The notes under the pieces were generated by a model. It was not told the DNA's origin. It was given only the letters and a program-made list of their open reading frames with translations, and ran no database searches. Source: Rhodothermales bacterium (GTDB taxonomy: Bacteria; Bacteroidota; Rhodothermia; Rhodothermales; VXPQ01). From it: a stretch of DNA of 64,000 nt. Below are positions 27,440 through 36,666 of the stretch, piece by piece (the first letter of the stretch is position 1; each line of letters starts with the position of its first letter). Made by a program: the position numbers and the translations under genes. The stretch is from the NCBI GenBank assembly GCA_022825385.1, contig JAJDWX010000030.1, positions 78,555 to 142,554 of the forward strand, given 5' to 3'.

Positions 27440-28585
27440 ATGTCCCCGGAAAAAACGCATAGCCCCCTGCATCTCCCGAGCCTCTCGATCAAAGGCTTTC
27501 GGGGGATCAACGACCTGTCTATCTCAAGACTGGGCCGCGTAACGTTGCTGGCCGGAAAAAACAGCGTGGGCAAAACAACGGTGCTGGATGCCGTCCGGGT
27601 GTATGCGGCGCGGGGTCGCCGCGCTGCCCTGTCCGAGGTGCTGGAACGTCACGGGGAAATTGCCGAATTGACGGACAGCCAAGGGGGAAAAACGGTCGGT
27701 CCGCATATAGAAGCCATCTTCCACGGACGCAACGCCTCGGAAAAAGCCTCCTTTTCCATAGGCTCGAACGGCAATTCGGATCAACTCGCCTGCGAAGCGA
27801 TTCCCCCGGAAAATAACACAGCCGAGGTGTACGGATCGTACCCGGCCGACTTTTTCGAGGCTCCGGTACGAATGCTCAGGCTTGCCTTGCAAAACGAGGA
27901 ATACGCCATTCCCTGGTATTTTTCTCCCCTCGCGCTCAGCTTCAACATCGCGCGAAATCGTCGGATATACCAATATGTATACGGCGCATCCATGGAGCAC
28001 AAAATGCCTGCGCAAATATTGTGCGAATCCGTGGGGCCGGAACGGTTGGAAAATGATCGAGTCGTAGCGCTATGGGATGCGATCGCCTTGACCGACGTGG
28101 AAAAAAAGGTGGTGGACGCGATACAGCCTGTGGTCGATAAGGAAATAGAGCGCATTGCAATAATTGGAAATGTGGACCACGAACGGCGAGTATGGATCAA
28201 AATTCGAGGACAAGCCTTTCCTGTCCCTCTCACCAGTTTTGGCGACGGGGCCTTGCGCTTTTTTGGCGTCGCTTTGCTGCTATTAAACAGCTCAGACGGC
28301 TTTTTGCTCATTGACGAAGCGGAAAACGGCATACATCATTCCGTGCAACGCCACTTCTGGCGTATGGTCCTGAATGCAGCCATCGAGAACAACGTGCAAG
28401 TGCTGGCGACGACGCACAGTTTCGACTGCATACGCGGCTTTGCGCAAGCCGTGGCCGAACGCGAAGACGACCACGGCGCGCTCGTCCGCATCGAACGGAA
28501 AGACGACGAGATATGGGCGGTGGAATATTCGGAAAAGAATCTCAAAGCCATAGCCAATAAACAAATGGAGTTCGAAGTGAGGTAG
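27440..28585 (+). CDS. RecF/OLD-like AAA ATPase
   Basis: About 381 residues from the ATG at 27440 (GGAAAGA upstream; a TTG at 27413 is an alternative). Walker A LLAGKNSVGKTTVLDAV, Walker B FLLIDEAENGIHHS and switch His LATTHSFDC mark an ABC/SMC-like AAA ATPase of the AAA_15/OLD class. It ends 5 bases before a TOPRIM-like gene. Paired ATPase/TOPRIM-type nucleases include OLD, Gabija and PARIS (AriA/AriB), where the ATPase senses a phage trigger and releases the nuclease or toxin partner. Confidence 0.87.
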   Translation: MSPEKTHSPLHLPSLSIKGFRGINDLSISRLGRVTLLAGKNSVGKTTVLDAVRVYAARGRRAALSEVLERHGEIAELTDSQGGKTVGPHIEAIFHGRNASEKASFSIGSNGNSDQLACEAIPPENNTAEVYGSYPADFFEAPVRMLRLALQNEEYAIPWYFSPLALSFNIARNRRIYQYVYGASMEHKMPAQILCESVGPERLENDRVVALWDAIALTDVEKKVVDAIQPVVDKEIERIAIIGNVDHERRVWIKIRGQAFPVPLTSFGDGALRFFGVALLLLNSSDGFLLIDEAENGIHHSVQRHFWRMVLNAAIENNVQVLATTHSFDCIRGFAQAVAEREDDHGALVRIERKDDEIWAVEYSEKNLKAIANKQMEFEVR

Positions 28586-28590
28586 ATGTT

Positions 28591-29205
28591 ATGCCTGACA
28601 AAAATTATATCCTTCTCGTTGAAGGACAGGATGACAAGCACGTCGTCCGGCACCTGTGCGATTCCGATAAAGCCATGCCCAAACTCTGGATTCGGGACAA
28701 GGGCGGAATAGAGGAGGTACTTGAGGACATCGGCTTGGCGATTTTGACGCCGGGCTGCAAAGCCATAGGCATACTGGTAGACGCAAATGACAATCCAGAC
28801 AATCGTTGGGATGCCGTGAAAAACAGGCTCCGGGAAGAGGGGGTCATAGCGCCTTCCCAACCTGATCCAACCGGTACTATTATCGAGCATCAGCCGCGCA
28901 TCGGCGTCTGGCTCATGCCCAACAATGAGCATCCCGGCGAACTGGAGAATTTCGTTGCGGAAATGATTCCGGGAGACGATCCGGTATGGCCGTTAGCCGA
29001 AGGCTATATCAACAGCATCCCTGAGCAGGATCGGAAATTTACCGAAAAGAAAAAGCCGCGAGCAAAGGTTCATGCCTGGCTCGCAACCAGGGAAGAACCC
29101 CGGCGAATGGGCGTCGCCATCCGCGCCGGAGACCTCGACGCAACCGGCCCGCTCTGCACGGCGTTTTTGACATGGTTGCGGCGCCTCTTCCAGCCGTCAG
29201 ATTGA
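28591..29205 (+). CDS. DUF3226 TOPRIM-like protein
   Basis: 204 residues. The TOPRIM-like acidic motifs are ILLVEGQDDKHVV (Glu) near the N-terminus and IGILVDANDNPDNRW (Asp pattern) near residue 65, matching DUF3226. The partner ATPase ends 5 bases upstream. By analogy with OLD and PARIS-type pairs this is the probable effector nuclease or toxin; that role is inferred, and DUF3226 activity is not established here. Confidence 0.8.
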   Translation: MPDKNYILLVEGQDDKHVVRHLCDSDKAMPKLWIRDKGGIEEVLEDIGLAILTPGCKAIGILVDANDNPDNRWDAVKNRLREEGVIAPSQPDPTGTIIEHQPRIGVWLMPNNEHPGELENFVAEMIPGDDPVWPLAEGYINSIPEQDRKFTEKKKPRAKVHAWLATREEPRRMGVAIRAGDLDATGPLCTAFLTWLRRLFQPSD

Positions 29206-29251
29206 CCGCATCCATCCAGTTACGCGCCAAAACCCTTCCAAGAGACCCGGC

Positions 29252-30058
29252 ATGAGCAATCAGGAGTTCCAGGAACGCAGCCAAAGCCGCATGATACGGT
29301 TCGACGAGCTTCCGACGCCAAACACGGAGCCGGGCGACCTTGACCATGCGCTGACGCGCCGCTTTCTGCGCGAGGAAATCGTCGAGGAAGAAGGCGTAAC
29401 GGGCCATGCCGCCCGCAAACTTCGCCTCCTGGCCGAGGACGACGAAGGAAAAACGCGGCTTACCCTCTCGGGCGTTCTCTTGTGTACGCGCAACCCCCAG
29501 GAGTGGCTGCCGCACGCCTACATACAAGCCGTCAGTTACGTGAGCGAACGCACCGACGCAAACTATCAGGTAGACGCCCGCGACATCGGCGGGCCGCTGG
29601 ACGAACAAGTCGCCAACGCGCTTCATTTCTTGCGCAGGAACATGTTCATCCGCGCGACAAAAGAACTTGAGCGCCTGGAAATTCCGCAATTCAGCGAGCG
29701 CGCCGTGTTCGAAGCGCTGGTCAATGCAGTCGCCCACAGAGATTATTCCATGGCGGGTTCGCGCATACGCATGCACATGTTCACGAATCGCCTCGAACTG
29801 TACGTGCCCGGCGCGCTGGCCAATACCCTCACCCCCGACGCCTTGCACTTGCGACAGGCCAATCGCAACGAACTGATTGTGTCGCTTCTGGCGCGATGCC
29901 CTGCCCCGGCGGGCGTCGGAAGAAAATACCTGATGGATCGCCGGGGCGACGGCGTACCGATCATTCTGCGGGAAAGCCGGGAATTATCGGGCCATTCTCC
30001 CGAATATTCGTTGCTTGGCGAAAGCGAACTCCGCCTTGTCATCCCGTCTGCGCAGTAG
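29252..30058 (+). CDS. AlbA-type ATP-binding regulator, N-terminally truncated
   Basis: 268 residues. The sequence begins in what is normally the linker after an AlbA_2 domain (FQERSQSRMIRFDELPTPN) and continues with the HATPase-like C-terminal half: FSERAVFEALVNAVAHRDYSMAGSRIRM and MDRRGDGVPIILRESREL. The usual N-terminal ~130-residue AlbA_2 DNA-binding domain and the C-terminal winged helix are missing. The ATG at 29252 may be a secondary start. It could be a decaying gene or a minimal ATPase. Confidence 0.65.
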   Translation: MSNQEFQERSQSRMIRFDELPTPNTEPGDLDHALTRRFLREEIVEEEGVTGHAARKLRLLAEDDEGKTRLTLSGVLLCTRNPQEWLPHAYIQAVSYVSERTDANYQVDARDIGGPLDEQVANALHFLRRNMFIRATKELERLEIPQFSERAVFEALVNAVAHRDYSMAGSRIRMHMFTNRLELYVPGALANTLTPDALHLRQANRNELIVSLLARCPAPAGVGRKYLMDRRGDGVPIILRESRELSGHSPEYSLLGESELRLVIPSAQ

Positions 30059-30198
30059 CCTTGCGGCGCCGTACGCGCCCAAAATCAACCCGAAAAACGC
30101 CTGTTCCGGCAAATGCGCCATCCGAACATACGCGCCCCGCGCTCCATGTAACGGCCGCGTAACGAAAAACATTTTATAGAGATCATCGCACCGAATAT

Positions 30199-33100
30199 AT
30201 GGCCATTACGAACCGCGAACGAGTAGACAAGGCGATGGAACTGCTTCGGCAGGGACTCGCCCCGTATGTGGCGCGCGAATTTCTTAGCGAAAAAGGCAAG
30301 GCCATCCCCCCGGAAAATTTCGAACGCCTTGCGAGGGACCGGAATCTTGCGGACCGGCCCGTCGACGAATGGGACGTCGCGGCGCTCCTGAAACTGATGA
30401 TGTCTACCTGGCGGGAAGTGTTTCGCATGACGCTGGGCCATGCCGAACGAAGCATGGTTTCGGAGTTGCTCGAATGGCGCAACCGATGGGCGCATCAACG
30501 GCCTTTCTCCAGCGACGATACGGATCGCATGCTGGATTCGGCGGTCCGGCTCCTCACCGCCGTCTCCGCCACGCAGCAAGCGGACGAAATCGAGCGCATG
30601 AAGAAAGAGCTGCGGCGCACGATCTACGACGAACAGGTGCGCTCCGAAAAACGCAAGGCGGGGCGCTCCCTGATCGAAACCGCCGCCGCCCGGGGACCGC
30701 TCAAGCCATGGCGAGAAATCGTAACGCCGCACAAGGACGTGGCGAGCGGGCGATACCAGCAGGCGGAATTCGCCGCCGACCTGTGGCAAACCCACCTTGG
30801 CGAAGGCCCGGACGAATACCGCGACCCGAAGGAATTCTTCCGCCGCACCTTCCTTACCGAAAGCCTGACGCGCCTGCTTACGCAATCCGTAAAGCGCATC
30901 GCGCAGGGCGACGGCGATCCGGTGGTGCAACTCCAGACCAACTTTGGCGGCGGCAAAACGCACGCCATGCTGGCGCTGTACCACCTGTTCTCCGGCGCGG
31001 CTTCCGGGGAACTTCCGGGCGTGGACGACTTGCTGAGAGAAGCCGGCCTCCCGGACCTGACCGAGGCAAAACGCGTCGTGCTGGTAGGCAACAAAATATC
31101 CCCCGGCAACCCGTACCCGAAAGCTGACGGAACCGTGGTGCGCACGCTGTGGGGCGAACTGGCCTGGCAACTGGGCGGCAAGGAAGCCTACGAACGCATC
31201 CGGGCCGACGACGAAAACGCCACCAATCCCGGGGATCGGCTCCGCGAATTGTTCAACGCATACGGCCCATGCATCGTGCTGATCGACGAATGGGTCGCGT
31301 ATGCGCGCCAGCTCCACGACGAGAATAACCTGCCCGGCGGCGACTTCGAAACCCAGTTCACGTTTGCGCAAGCGCTCACGGAATCCGCCAAACTCGCGGA
31401 CCGTTGCCTGCTCGTCATATCCCTCCCGGCGTCGGATACGGGAAGTTCTGCCCACGCCGAAGCGGACGACATCGAGGTGGGCGGGGTGCGGGGCCGGACG
31501 GCGCTGGACCGACTGGGCAGCGCCATAGGCCGCGTGGCGGCGGTATGGCGCCCGGCCAGCGCCGAAGAAAGTTTTGAGATCGTGCGCCGCCGCCTGTTCG
31601 AACCGCCAAGCGACGCGGAAGCCTTCAAGCAGCGGGACGTAACGGCGCGGGCCTTTGCAGACCTGTACGGCAGCCAGCGCGGCGAATTTCCGTCCGAATG
31701 CAGCGAAGCGGAGTACGAAAAACGGATCCAGGCCGCGTACCCCATCCACCCCGAAATTTTCGACCGGCTCTACGGCGACTGGTCCACCCTGCTGAAATTC
31801 CAGCGTACCCGCGGCGTATTGCGCCTCATGGCCACGGTCATCCACTCTCTGTGGGAATCGGGAGACAGGAACCCGCTTATTTTGCCGTCCATGATTCCTA
31901 TGGGCGACCTTCGCGTACGCCCCGAACTGACCCGCTACCTGACGGATAACTGGGTTCCGATCATCGAAACGGATATAGACGGAGCGAATGCGCTGCCGCT
32001 CAGGATCGACGCCGACAACCCGAACCTCGGCAAACTGAACGCTGCGCGGCGCGTGGCCCGCACGATTTTCCTCGGGTCGGCTCCCGTAACGCATGCGTCG
32101 CAACGAGGGCTCGAAGACCGCCGGATCAAACTTGGCTGCGTGACGCCCGGAGAATCGCCCGCCGTTTTCGGGGACGCCCTGCGCCATCTTACGAAAGAAG
32201 CCACATACCTGTATCAGGACGGTTCACGGGTATGGTATTCGACCCAGCCTACGGTGACCAAACTGGCGAAGGACCGCGCCGCCGAACTGGAGCGCAACCC
32301 GGACAAGGTCCACGCCGAGCTGGAAAAACGCTTGCGCGGCGCATTGCGAGACCAGGGGGGATTTTCCCGCATACACGCCTTGCCGCGCACACCATCGGAC
32401 GTACCGGAAGACGCGGCGAGCCGCCTGGTCGTGCTGTCCGCAGAAGATCCGCACAACAAAACGCCCGAAAGCGAGGCGATAGGGAAGGCCCGCGCCCTCC
32501 TCGAAATGCGGGGCAACGCCCCCCGGCTTTACCGGAATACGCTCGTCTTTCTTGCCGCAGACCGGGTGCGCCTTCAGGATCTGTACGGCGCCGTCTGCCG
32601 GTATCTTGCCTGGGAATCCATCCTGAACGAACGGGAGGAACTCAACCTGGACCCGCGCCAGACGAAGCAGGCCGAAGCCCAGAAGGCATCCGACGACGAA
32701 AGCGTACGCATGCAACTGCCCGAAACGTGGCAATGGCTGTTGGTCCCCACGCAAAACGCCCCCGACGCGGCGGTCGAATGGAAGGCCCTGTCGCTGAAGA
32801 GCGCCGCCGGGCTGGCGAAGCGGGCATACAAGCGGCTTGTAAGCGAAGATATGCTGGTGGGCGCGCTGGGCCCCGCCATTCTGCGCAAGCATATGGACGA
32901 AGTGCCCTTGTGGCGGGGGAACCATGTCGAGGCCCGGCAACTTGCGGAGGATTTCGCGCAATACATTTATCTGCCCCGGCTGCATGACGTTTCGGTGTTG
33001 CTGGAAGCGATAGGCAAAGGGCCGGGCCGCCTTACCTGGATGCAGGACGCCTTCGCCGTCGCGGAGCGCTACGACGAGGAAGCCGGGCGCTACGAGGGAC

Positions 33101-33528
33101 TTTGCGCGGGCGAGCATGTCGCCATAACGGAAGGAAGCGGCAGCCTCCTCGTGAAGCCGGAGGTCGCCCTGCGGCAACTGGAAGAGGAAAAAGCGCCGCA
33201 GCCGCCCACGGGGCCAACAGAAGCAAACGGCGACGCGGGAGCAGGAGAAAAAGGAAATGGACTCCCGCCAAAGGGGCCTCCGCCCGATCCGCGCCCCACT
33301 CGCTACTACGGCTCCGTGCAACTGGACGCCCACCGGGTGGGCCGGGACGCCGGGCAAATCGCCGAAGAAGTGATTGCCCACCTTGCGGGCATCGTCGGCG
33401 CCCGCGTCAAAATCACGCTGGACATCGAGGCGGACATTCCTTCGGGCGCCTCGGAACAAATCGTGCGCACCGTAACCGAAAACGGCCATGCGCTGAAGTT
33501 CCGGGATCAGGGATTCGAGCCGGAGTAG
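30199..33528 (+). CDS. Swt1-HEPN/DUF499 AAA+ ATPase (BrxC/PglY-like)
   Basis: 1109 residues. Residues ~1-125 form a Swt1-type HEPN domain ending with MVSELLEWRNRWAHQRPFSSDD. A DUF499 (COG1483) AAA+ module follows: Walker A QTNFGGGKTHAML (residue ~249) and Walker B IVLIDEWVAYA (~360). The C-terminal region has a low-complexity linker (nt ~33170-33290) and a ~75-residue terminal domain. DUF499 ATPases are the BrxC/PglY component of type III BREX and accompany DUF1156 methylases in defence islands. Its HEPN domain keeps an RNxxxH-like RNRWAH, so RNase activity is possible. Confidence 0.88.
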   Translation: MAITNRERVDKAMELLRQGLAPYVAREFLSEKGKAIPPENFERLARDRNLADRPVDEWDVAALLKLMMSTWREVFRMTLGHAERSMVSELLEWRNRWAHQRPFSSDDTDRMLDSAVRLLTAVSATQQADEIERMKKELRRTIYDEQVRSEKRKAGRSLIETAAARGPLKPWREIVTPHKDVASGRYQQAEFAADLWQTHLGEGPDEYRDPKEFFRRTFLTESLTRLLTQSVKRIAQGDGDPVVQLQTNFGGGKTHAMLALYHLFSGAASGELPGVDDLLREAGLPDLTEAKRVVLVGNKISPGNPYPKADGTVVRTLWGELAWQLGGKEAYERIRADDENATNPGDRLRELFNAYGPCIVLIDEWVAYARQLHDENNLPGGDFETQFTFAQALTESAKLADRCLLVISLPASDTGSSAHAEADDIEVGGVRGRTALDRLGSAIGRVAAVWRPASAEESFEIVRRRLFEPPSDAEAFKQRDVTARAFADLYGSQRGEFPSECSEAEYEKRIQAAYPIHPEIFDRLYGDWSTLLKFQRTRGVLRLMATVIHSLWESGDRNPLILPSMIPMGDLRVRPELTRYLTDNWVPIIETDIDGANALPLRIDADNPNLGKLNAARRVARTIFLGSAPVTHASQRGLEDRRIKLGCVTPGESPAVFGDALRHLTKEATYLYQDGSRVWYSTQPTVTKLAKDRAAELERNPDKVHAELEKRLRGALRDQGGFSRIHALPRTPSDVPEDAASRLVVLSAEDPHNKTPESEAIGKARALLEMRGNAPRLYRNTLVFLAADRVRLQDLYGAVCRYLAWESILNEREELNLDPRQTKQAEAQKASDDESVRMQLPETWQWLLVPTQNAPDAAVEWKALSLKSAAGLAKRAYKRLVSEDMLVGALGPAILRKHMDEVPLWRGNHVEARQLAEDFAQYIYLPRLHDVSVLLEAIGKGPGRLTWMQDAFAVAERYDEEAGRYEGLCAGEHVAITEGSGSLLVKPEVALRQLEEEKAPQPPTGPTEANGDAGAGEKGNGLPPKGPPPDPRPTRYYGSVQLDAHRVGRDAGQIAEEVIAHLAGIVGARVKITLDIEADIPSGASEQIVRTVTENGHALKFRDQGFEPE

Positions 33529-33701
33529 GGACGGCAACAGGGTTTTAAGGCAGAATAGGGGGGCAGCGCTTCTTCGCCCTTAGCGGAACGGTCGATACGG
33601 AATGATTCGTTCGGACAGGAATGTTTTCGCTATGCTCGGCCCAAATTGCGCAATAGCCGCCGCTGCGGCAGCGGGCAAGGCTGTCTTTGCGCGAACGGAA
33701 T

Positions 33702-33742
33702 ACTTTCTTTACATTTTTACATTTTTATTCTATTTTTGTAAA
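33702..33742. promoter_or_regulatory. A+T-rich promoter/operator before XRE-ImmA
   Basis: Within the 240-base gap after the DUF499 gene, two TTTACA repeats (33708 and 33716) and an inverse TTTTTGTAAA (33733-33742) form a symmetric A+T-rich block 27 bases before the XRE-ImmA start. It probably combines the promoter and an autoregulatory XRE site. The rest of the gap shows nothing recognisable. Confidence 0.45.
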
Positions 33743-33768
33743 TCTTCGCCCAAAACAGACGCCTACCC

Positions 33769-34830
33769 TTGATCGGAAAACGACTCAAAATCGCCCGCGC
33801 CGCCTCGGGGCTTTCCCTGCGCGCCCTGTCGGACAAAATCGGCAACCTCGTGAGCGCGCAGTCCATCAGCTACTATGAGCGCGACATGGCCACGCCCGGT
33901 TCGGACGTGCTCCTTGCCCTTGCCGACGAACTCGACGTTTCTCTGAATTATCTCGTCGGCGACCAGGACATGACGGTGGAGCGCATCGATTTTCGCAAAA
34001 AGAAAATCACCCGAAGACGCGAAGTGGCGCGCGTCGAGGCCACCATCCTGCACGACCTGGAACGCTACCTTGCCGTCGAAAGCATCCTCGGCATGCCGGG
34101 CTTCGACTGGGACAAGCCGCGCGAAGCCCCCTACCCTGTCGCCAGCGATCTGCGGGAAGCCGATCGGGCCGCGCACCTTTTGCGCAACGCCTGGAACCTT
34201 GGACTGGACCCTGTCCCGAACCTCACGGGAATTCTGGAGGAGCACGGAATCAAGGCGCTGTCGATAGACCTTACGAACAATATCGCCGGGCTGACGGCGC
34301 GCGTACGGCGGGCAAACGAAGACATCGTATCCGTGATGATCGTAAACGGCAAAGAGCGCGGCGAGCGGCAACGCTTTACCATCGCGCACGAACTCGGCCA
34401 CCTGATGCTGGACGTAGCCCCTGATATAGACGAAGAAAAGGCTGCGCATCGCTTCGCAGGGGCCTTCCTCATGCCGGCAGAAATGGTATGGACCGCCGTA
34501 GGCAAACATCGCCACGCCATCGGCTACAGCGAACTTTTCGCCCTCAAGAAGCTTTTTGGCGTAAGCGTGCAGGCCCTTGCGTACCGATGCAAGGACCTCG
34601 GCGTCTTTAACGACGCGTTGTTCCGCAACCTCTTGCGGGATTTTTCCCGCCGAGGCTGGCGCAGCCCCCCTTACGAGGAGCCATTCCCCTTGCCCGCGGA
34701 AAAGCCGCAACGCTTCGAACGCCTGTGCTTTCGCGCCTTGTCCGAAAACGCGGTTTCGGAACCCAGGGCCGCCGAACTGCTGGGTATATCGGTGCACGAA
34801 TTGCACTGCCAAATGGCGGAACCGCCATGA
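33769..34830 (+). CDS. XRE regulator fused to ImmA/IrrE metallopeptidase
   Basis: 353 residues, TTG start at 33769. An XRE helix-turn-helix fills residues ~3-60 (LKIARAASGLSLRALSDKIG … ISYYERDMATP). The ImmA/IrrE zinc peptidase motif is RFTIAHELGHLML (HExxH, nt ~34380). This architecture cleaves repressors in ICEs and is also a common antitoxin paired with PIN-like toxins. No intact partner follows, but a PIN remnant lies at 36664-36893 next to a duplicated 36-bp fragment of this gene (34501-34536). Confidence 0.87.
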   Translation: MIGKRLKIARAASGLSLRALSDKIGNLVSAQSISYYERDMATPGSDVLLALADELDVSLNYLVGDQDMTVERIDFRKKKITRRREVARVEATILHDLERYLAVESILGMPGFDWDKPREAPYPVASDLREADRAAHLLRNAWNLGLDPVPNLTGILEEHGIKALSIDLTNNIAGLTARVRRANEDIVSVMIVNGKERGERQRFTIAHELGHLMLDVAPDIDEEKAAHRFAGAFLMPAEMVWTAVGKHRHAIGYSELFALKKLFGVSVQALAYRCKDLGVFNDALFRNLLRDFSRRGWRSPPYEEPFPLPAEKPQRFERLCFRALSENAVSEPRAAELLGISVHELHCQMAEPP

Positions 34831-34836
34831 CAGCAA

Positions 34837-36012
34837 TCAAGCATCCGAAACGGATCCGTCTATATCCTGATCGGGAAGAATAGCATCGCCGCGAGATTTC
34901 AGTTCCTGGTTCAGGCGAGCCAGCGGTTCCGAGAACGCCCCCTCCAGTTTTACAATATGCTCGCACAGCCATTCGATTCTCGACGGCCAATTTTCTTCGT
35001 TGAACCCGTCGCAGGATTGCAAATAGCTGATTCGGCTTGCTTTCTTTGCATAGTAGGATTGCCAATTCATTTCAGCACCAAAACGCTTTTCAATTTCCTT
35101 TCTATTCCGTTTGAGCCGATCAAATATCCATTTGTTCTCATTCTTCGACCGAGTAAGATAAAGGTCCACGCACACCGCTCCCTTGGAAGAGCTCATCCTG
35201 TACTCGCAGTCGGCCATCACATCGGTCCCCCTGACCAGCAGGGATCTTGTGGACGGACTAATGTTCGCATACCGCGCTACGCCTCGCCTTTGGAGCTCCT
35301 CCAGGGTCCTCGTCCAGAATTTGATTCGCCTTCCCTCAATGCCCTTCTGCGTGTCCTTTGACGATTTTTCCTCGGATTCCTTTTTCACCATCCCGATCAT
35401 GTAATCCGCCGCTTCGGGCACCGGAATAATCTGCTGCAAATCGACCAGAATCTCCTCGCCCAAACTGTAAGGCGACGTGCGAAAGCACTGCACCCGGATT
35501 CCGTGTCCAATCAGCCAAAGCACGGTCGCCGTAACCTCCTTGCGAAAGTTCGCCGCAACCAGTATTAGCCGCTGATTATTGCCCTCGTTCAGCACCATGT
35601 CGTCGATATCTTCGGCCCCAAGAAAATCGCACAGATTCACCACGGCGTTCTCTCGGTCAGACCACTTGTCGAGATAATCCTGATAAATTTTGACGATCTC
35701 TGCCTTCTTCAGGGTGGAGCAGTAGGCCACATACTTGAGCCCCTGCCATACGACGTCGCGGCCCGAATCGTCAAGTTTGTTCTCAATGACCACCAGTTGG
35801 CCGTCCTTATCCATAGCAAGGAGGTCAAGGCGCTCGTTCGTATCCGCAAAGCCGGCAAACTCCTTCTGGACGATGAGCAACTTTTCGCCCAGCGCATCCG
35901 GCTTATCAGCGATCCATTCCTGGAGATGGTCCCTTTCGCGAAGATTCAAATCGGCAAAGCGGCGTTTTTCAAGGGGAACGAGCCGATTCTCGGAGACTTC
36001 TACTTTGAACAT
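34837..36012 (-). CDS. DUF4268 protein with PD-(D/E)xK nuclease domain
   Basis: About 391 residues from the ATG at 36012 (AAGGA nine bases upstream). The N-terminal half is nuclease-like: ERLDLLAMDKDGQLVVIENKLDDSGRD gives the D…ExK core, then QGLKYVAYCSTL. The C-terminal ~150 residues match DUF4268 (KFWTRTLEELQRRG … DLYLTRSKNENKWIFDRL). Such proteins are frequent in defence islands, probably as DNA-cutting effectors. It converges with XRE-ImmA with a 6-base gap. Confidence 0.78.
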   Translation of the reverse strand: MFKVEVSENRLVPLEKRRFADLNLRERDHLQEWIADKPDALGEKLLIVQKEFAGFADTNERLDLLAMDKDGQLVVIENKLDDSGRDVVWQGLKYVAYCSTLKKAEIVKIYQDYLDKWSDRENAVVNLCDFLGAEDIDDMVLNEGNNQRLILVAANFRKEVTATVLWLIGHGIRVQCFRTSPYSLGEEILVDLQQIIPVPEAADYMIGMVKKESEEKSSKDTQKGIEGRRIKFWTRTLEELQRRGVARYANISPSTRSLLVRGTDVMADCEYRMSSSKGAVCVDLYLTRSKNENKWIFDRLKRNRKEIEKRFGAEMNWQSYYAKKASRISYLQSCDGFNEENWPSRIEWLCEHIVKLEGAFSEPLARLNQELKSRGDAILPDQDIDGSVSDA

Positions 36013-36052
36013 CCTGCTTGTCCTTTTACCGTGTGGTGATTCTTGTGGTGCG

Positions 36053-36415
36053 TTATTGCGTCCGAGCCGGCATGCGTCCATGTCCGGCTGCCGCAAGTTC
36101 TCGCGAGACAGCGCGGGGCGCAAGCGTGGAATCCGATTTCACAGGGACGGGCGGCGCATGAATGCCAAGCCGATCTTCGACCACGGCCAAGCGCTTGTCT
36201 ATGTTGGCCAACTTGTCGTTAACTTCCTTGAATTGCTCGTTCACCGTCTGGAATTGTGTGTTCACCGTCTCGAATTGCCTGTCCATGGATTCTTCCAGCC
36301 GGTTCAGGTCGCCATGCAGCAAAACGTATGGGAAATACGCGATAGCCATCACGGCGGCCAACGCGCCAACGGCTTGCCATATCCCTTTCCAAGGCCATGC
36401 GTTTATGTTTTTCAT
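36053..36415 (-). CDS. Small membrane/coiled-coil protein (left copy)
   Basis: 120 residues from the ATG at 36415 (GGAAG upstream): MKNINAWPWKGIWQ, one membrane segment AVGALAAVMAIAYFPYVLL, then a coiled coil of FETVNTQFQTVNEQF type, then a Pro/Ser tail. It is an inverted near-copy of the protein at 37350-37676 but has an extra 7-residue coil unit and a different C-terminus. Function unknown. Confidence 0.6.
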   Translation of the reverse strand: MKNINAWPWKGIWQAVGALAAVMAIAYFPYVLLHGDLNRLEESMDRQFETVNTQFQTVNEQFKEVNDKLANIDKRLAVVEDRLGIHAPPVPVKSDSTLAPRAVSRELAAAGHGRMPARTQ

Positions 36416-36615
36416 TGCGCGCTTCCGTTTGGACTTCGTGAATGGCTTGCAATGCTTGTCGCGTCTATTCCCTACGCGCCGCCGCCCGGATCGTTTCCGC
36501 GCAGGAGACGCCGCACGGGCGATTTTCTCCCGTATCGCGGTCAAGGCAAACCGTTAATCTGCCCCCATAGACACGCGAACACCCCAAATATAACCTCCGC
36601 AGCAAAATTTATTTC
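36111..36615. repeat. Left arm of ~0.5-kb inverted duplication
   Basis: The reverse complement of this segment matches 37149-37633 along nearly its whole length by eye, apart from a 21-base insertion in the coil repeat and scattered substitutions. It includes the small membrane gene and about 200 bases of upstream DNA. The two arms enclose ~530 bases of toxin-antitoxin remnants. Confidence 0.85.
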
Positions 36616-36630
36616 CTCCATAGAGCCATT

Positions 36631-36666
36631 GGCAAGCATCGCCACGCCATCGGCTACAGCGAACTT
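36631..36666 (+). repeat. Duplicated fragment of the ImmA gene
   Basis: 36 bases, 35 identical to 34501-34536 inside the XRE-ImmA gene (codons for GKHRHAIGYSEL). Here it is fused directly to a PIN-domain remnant. It marks an illegitimate recombination or gene-conversion event. Confidence 0.9.
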
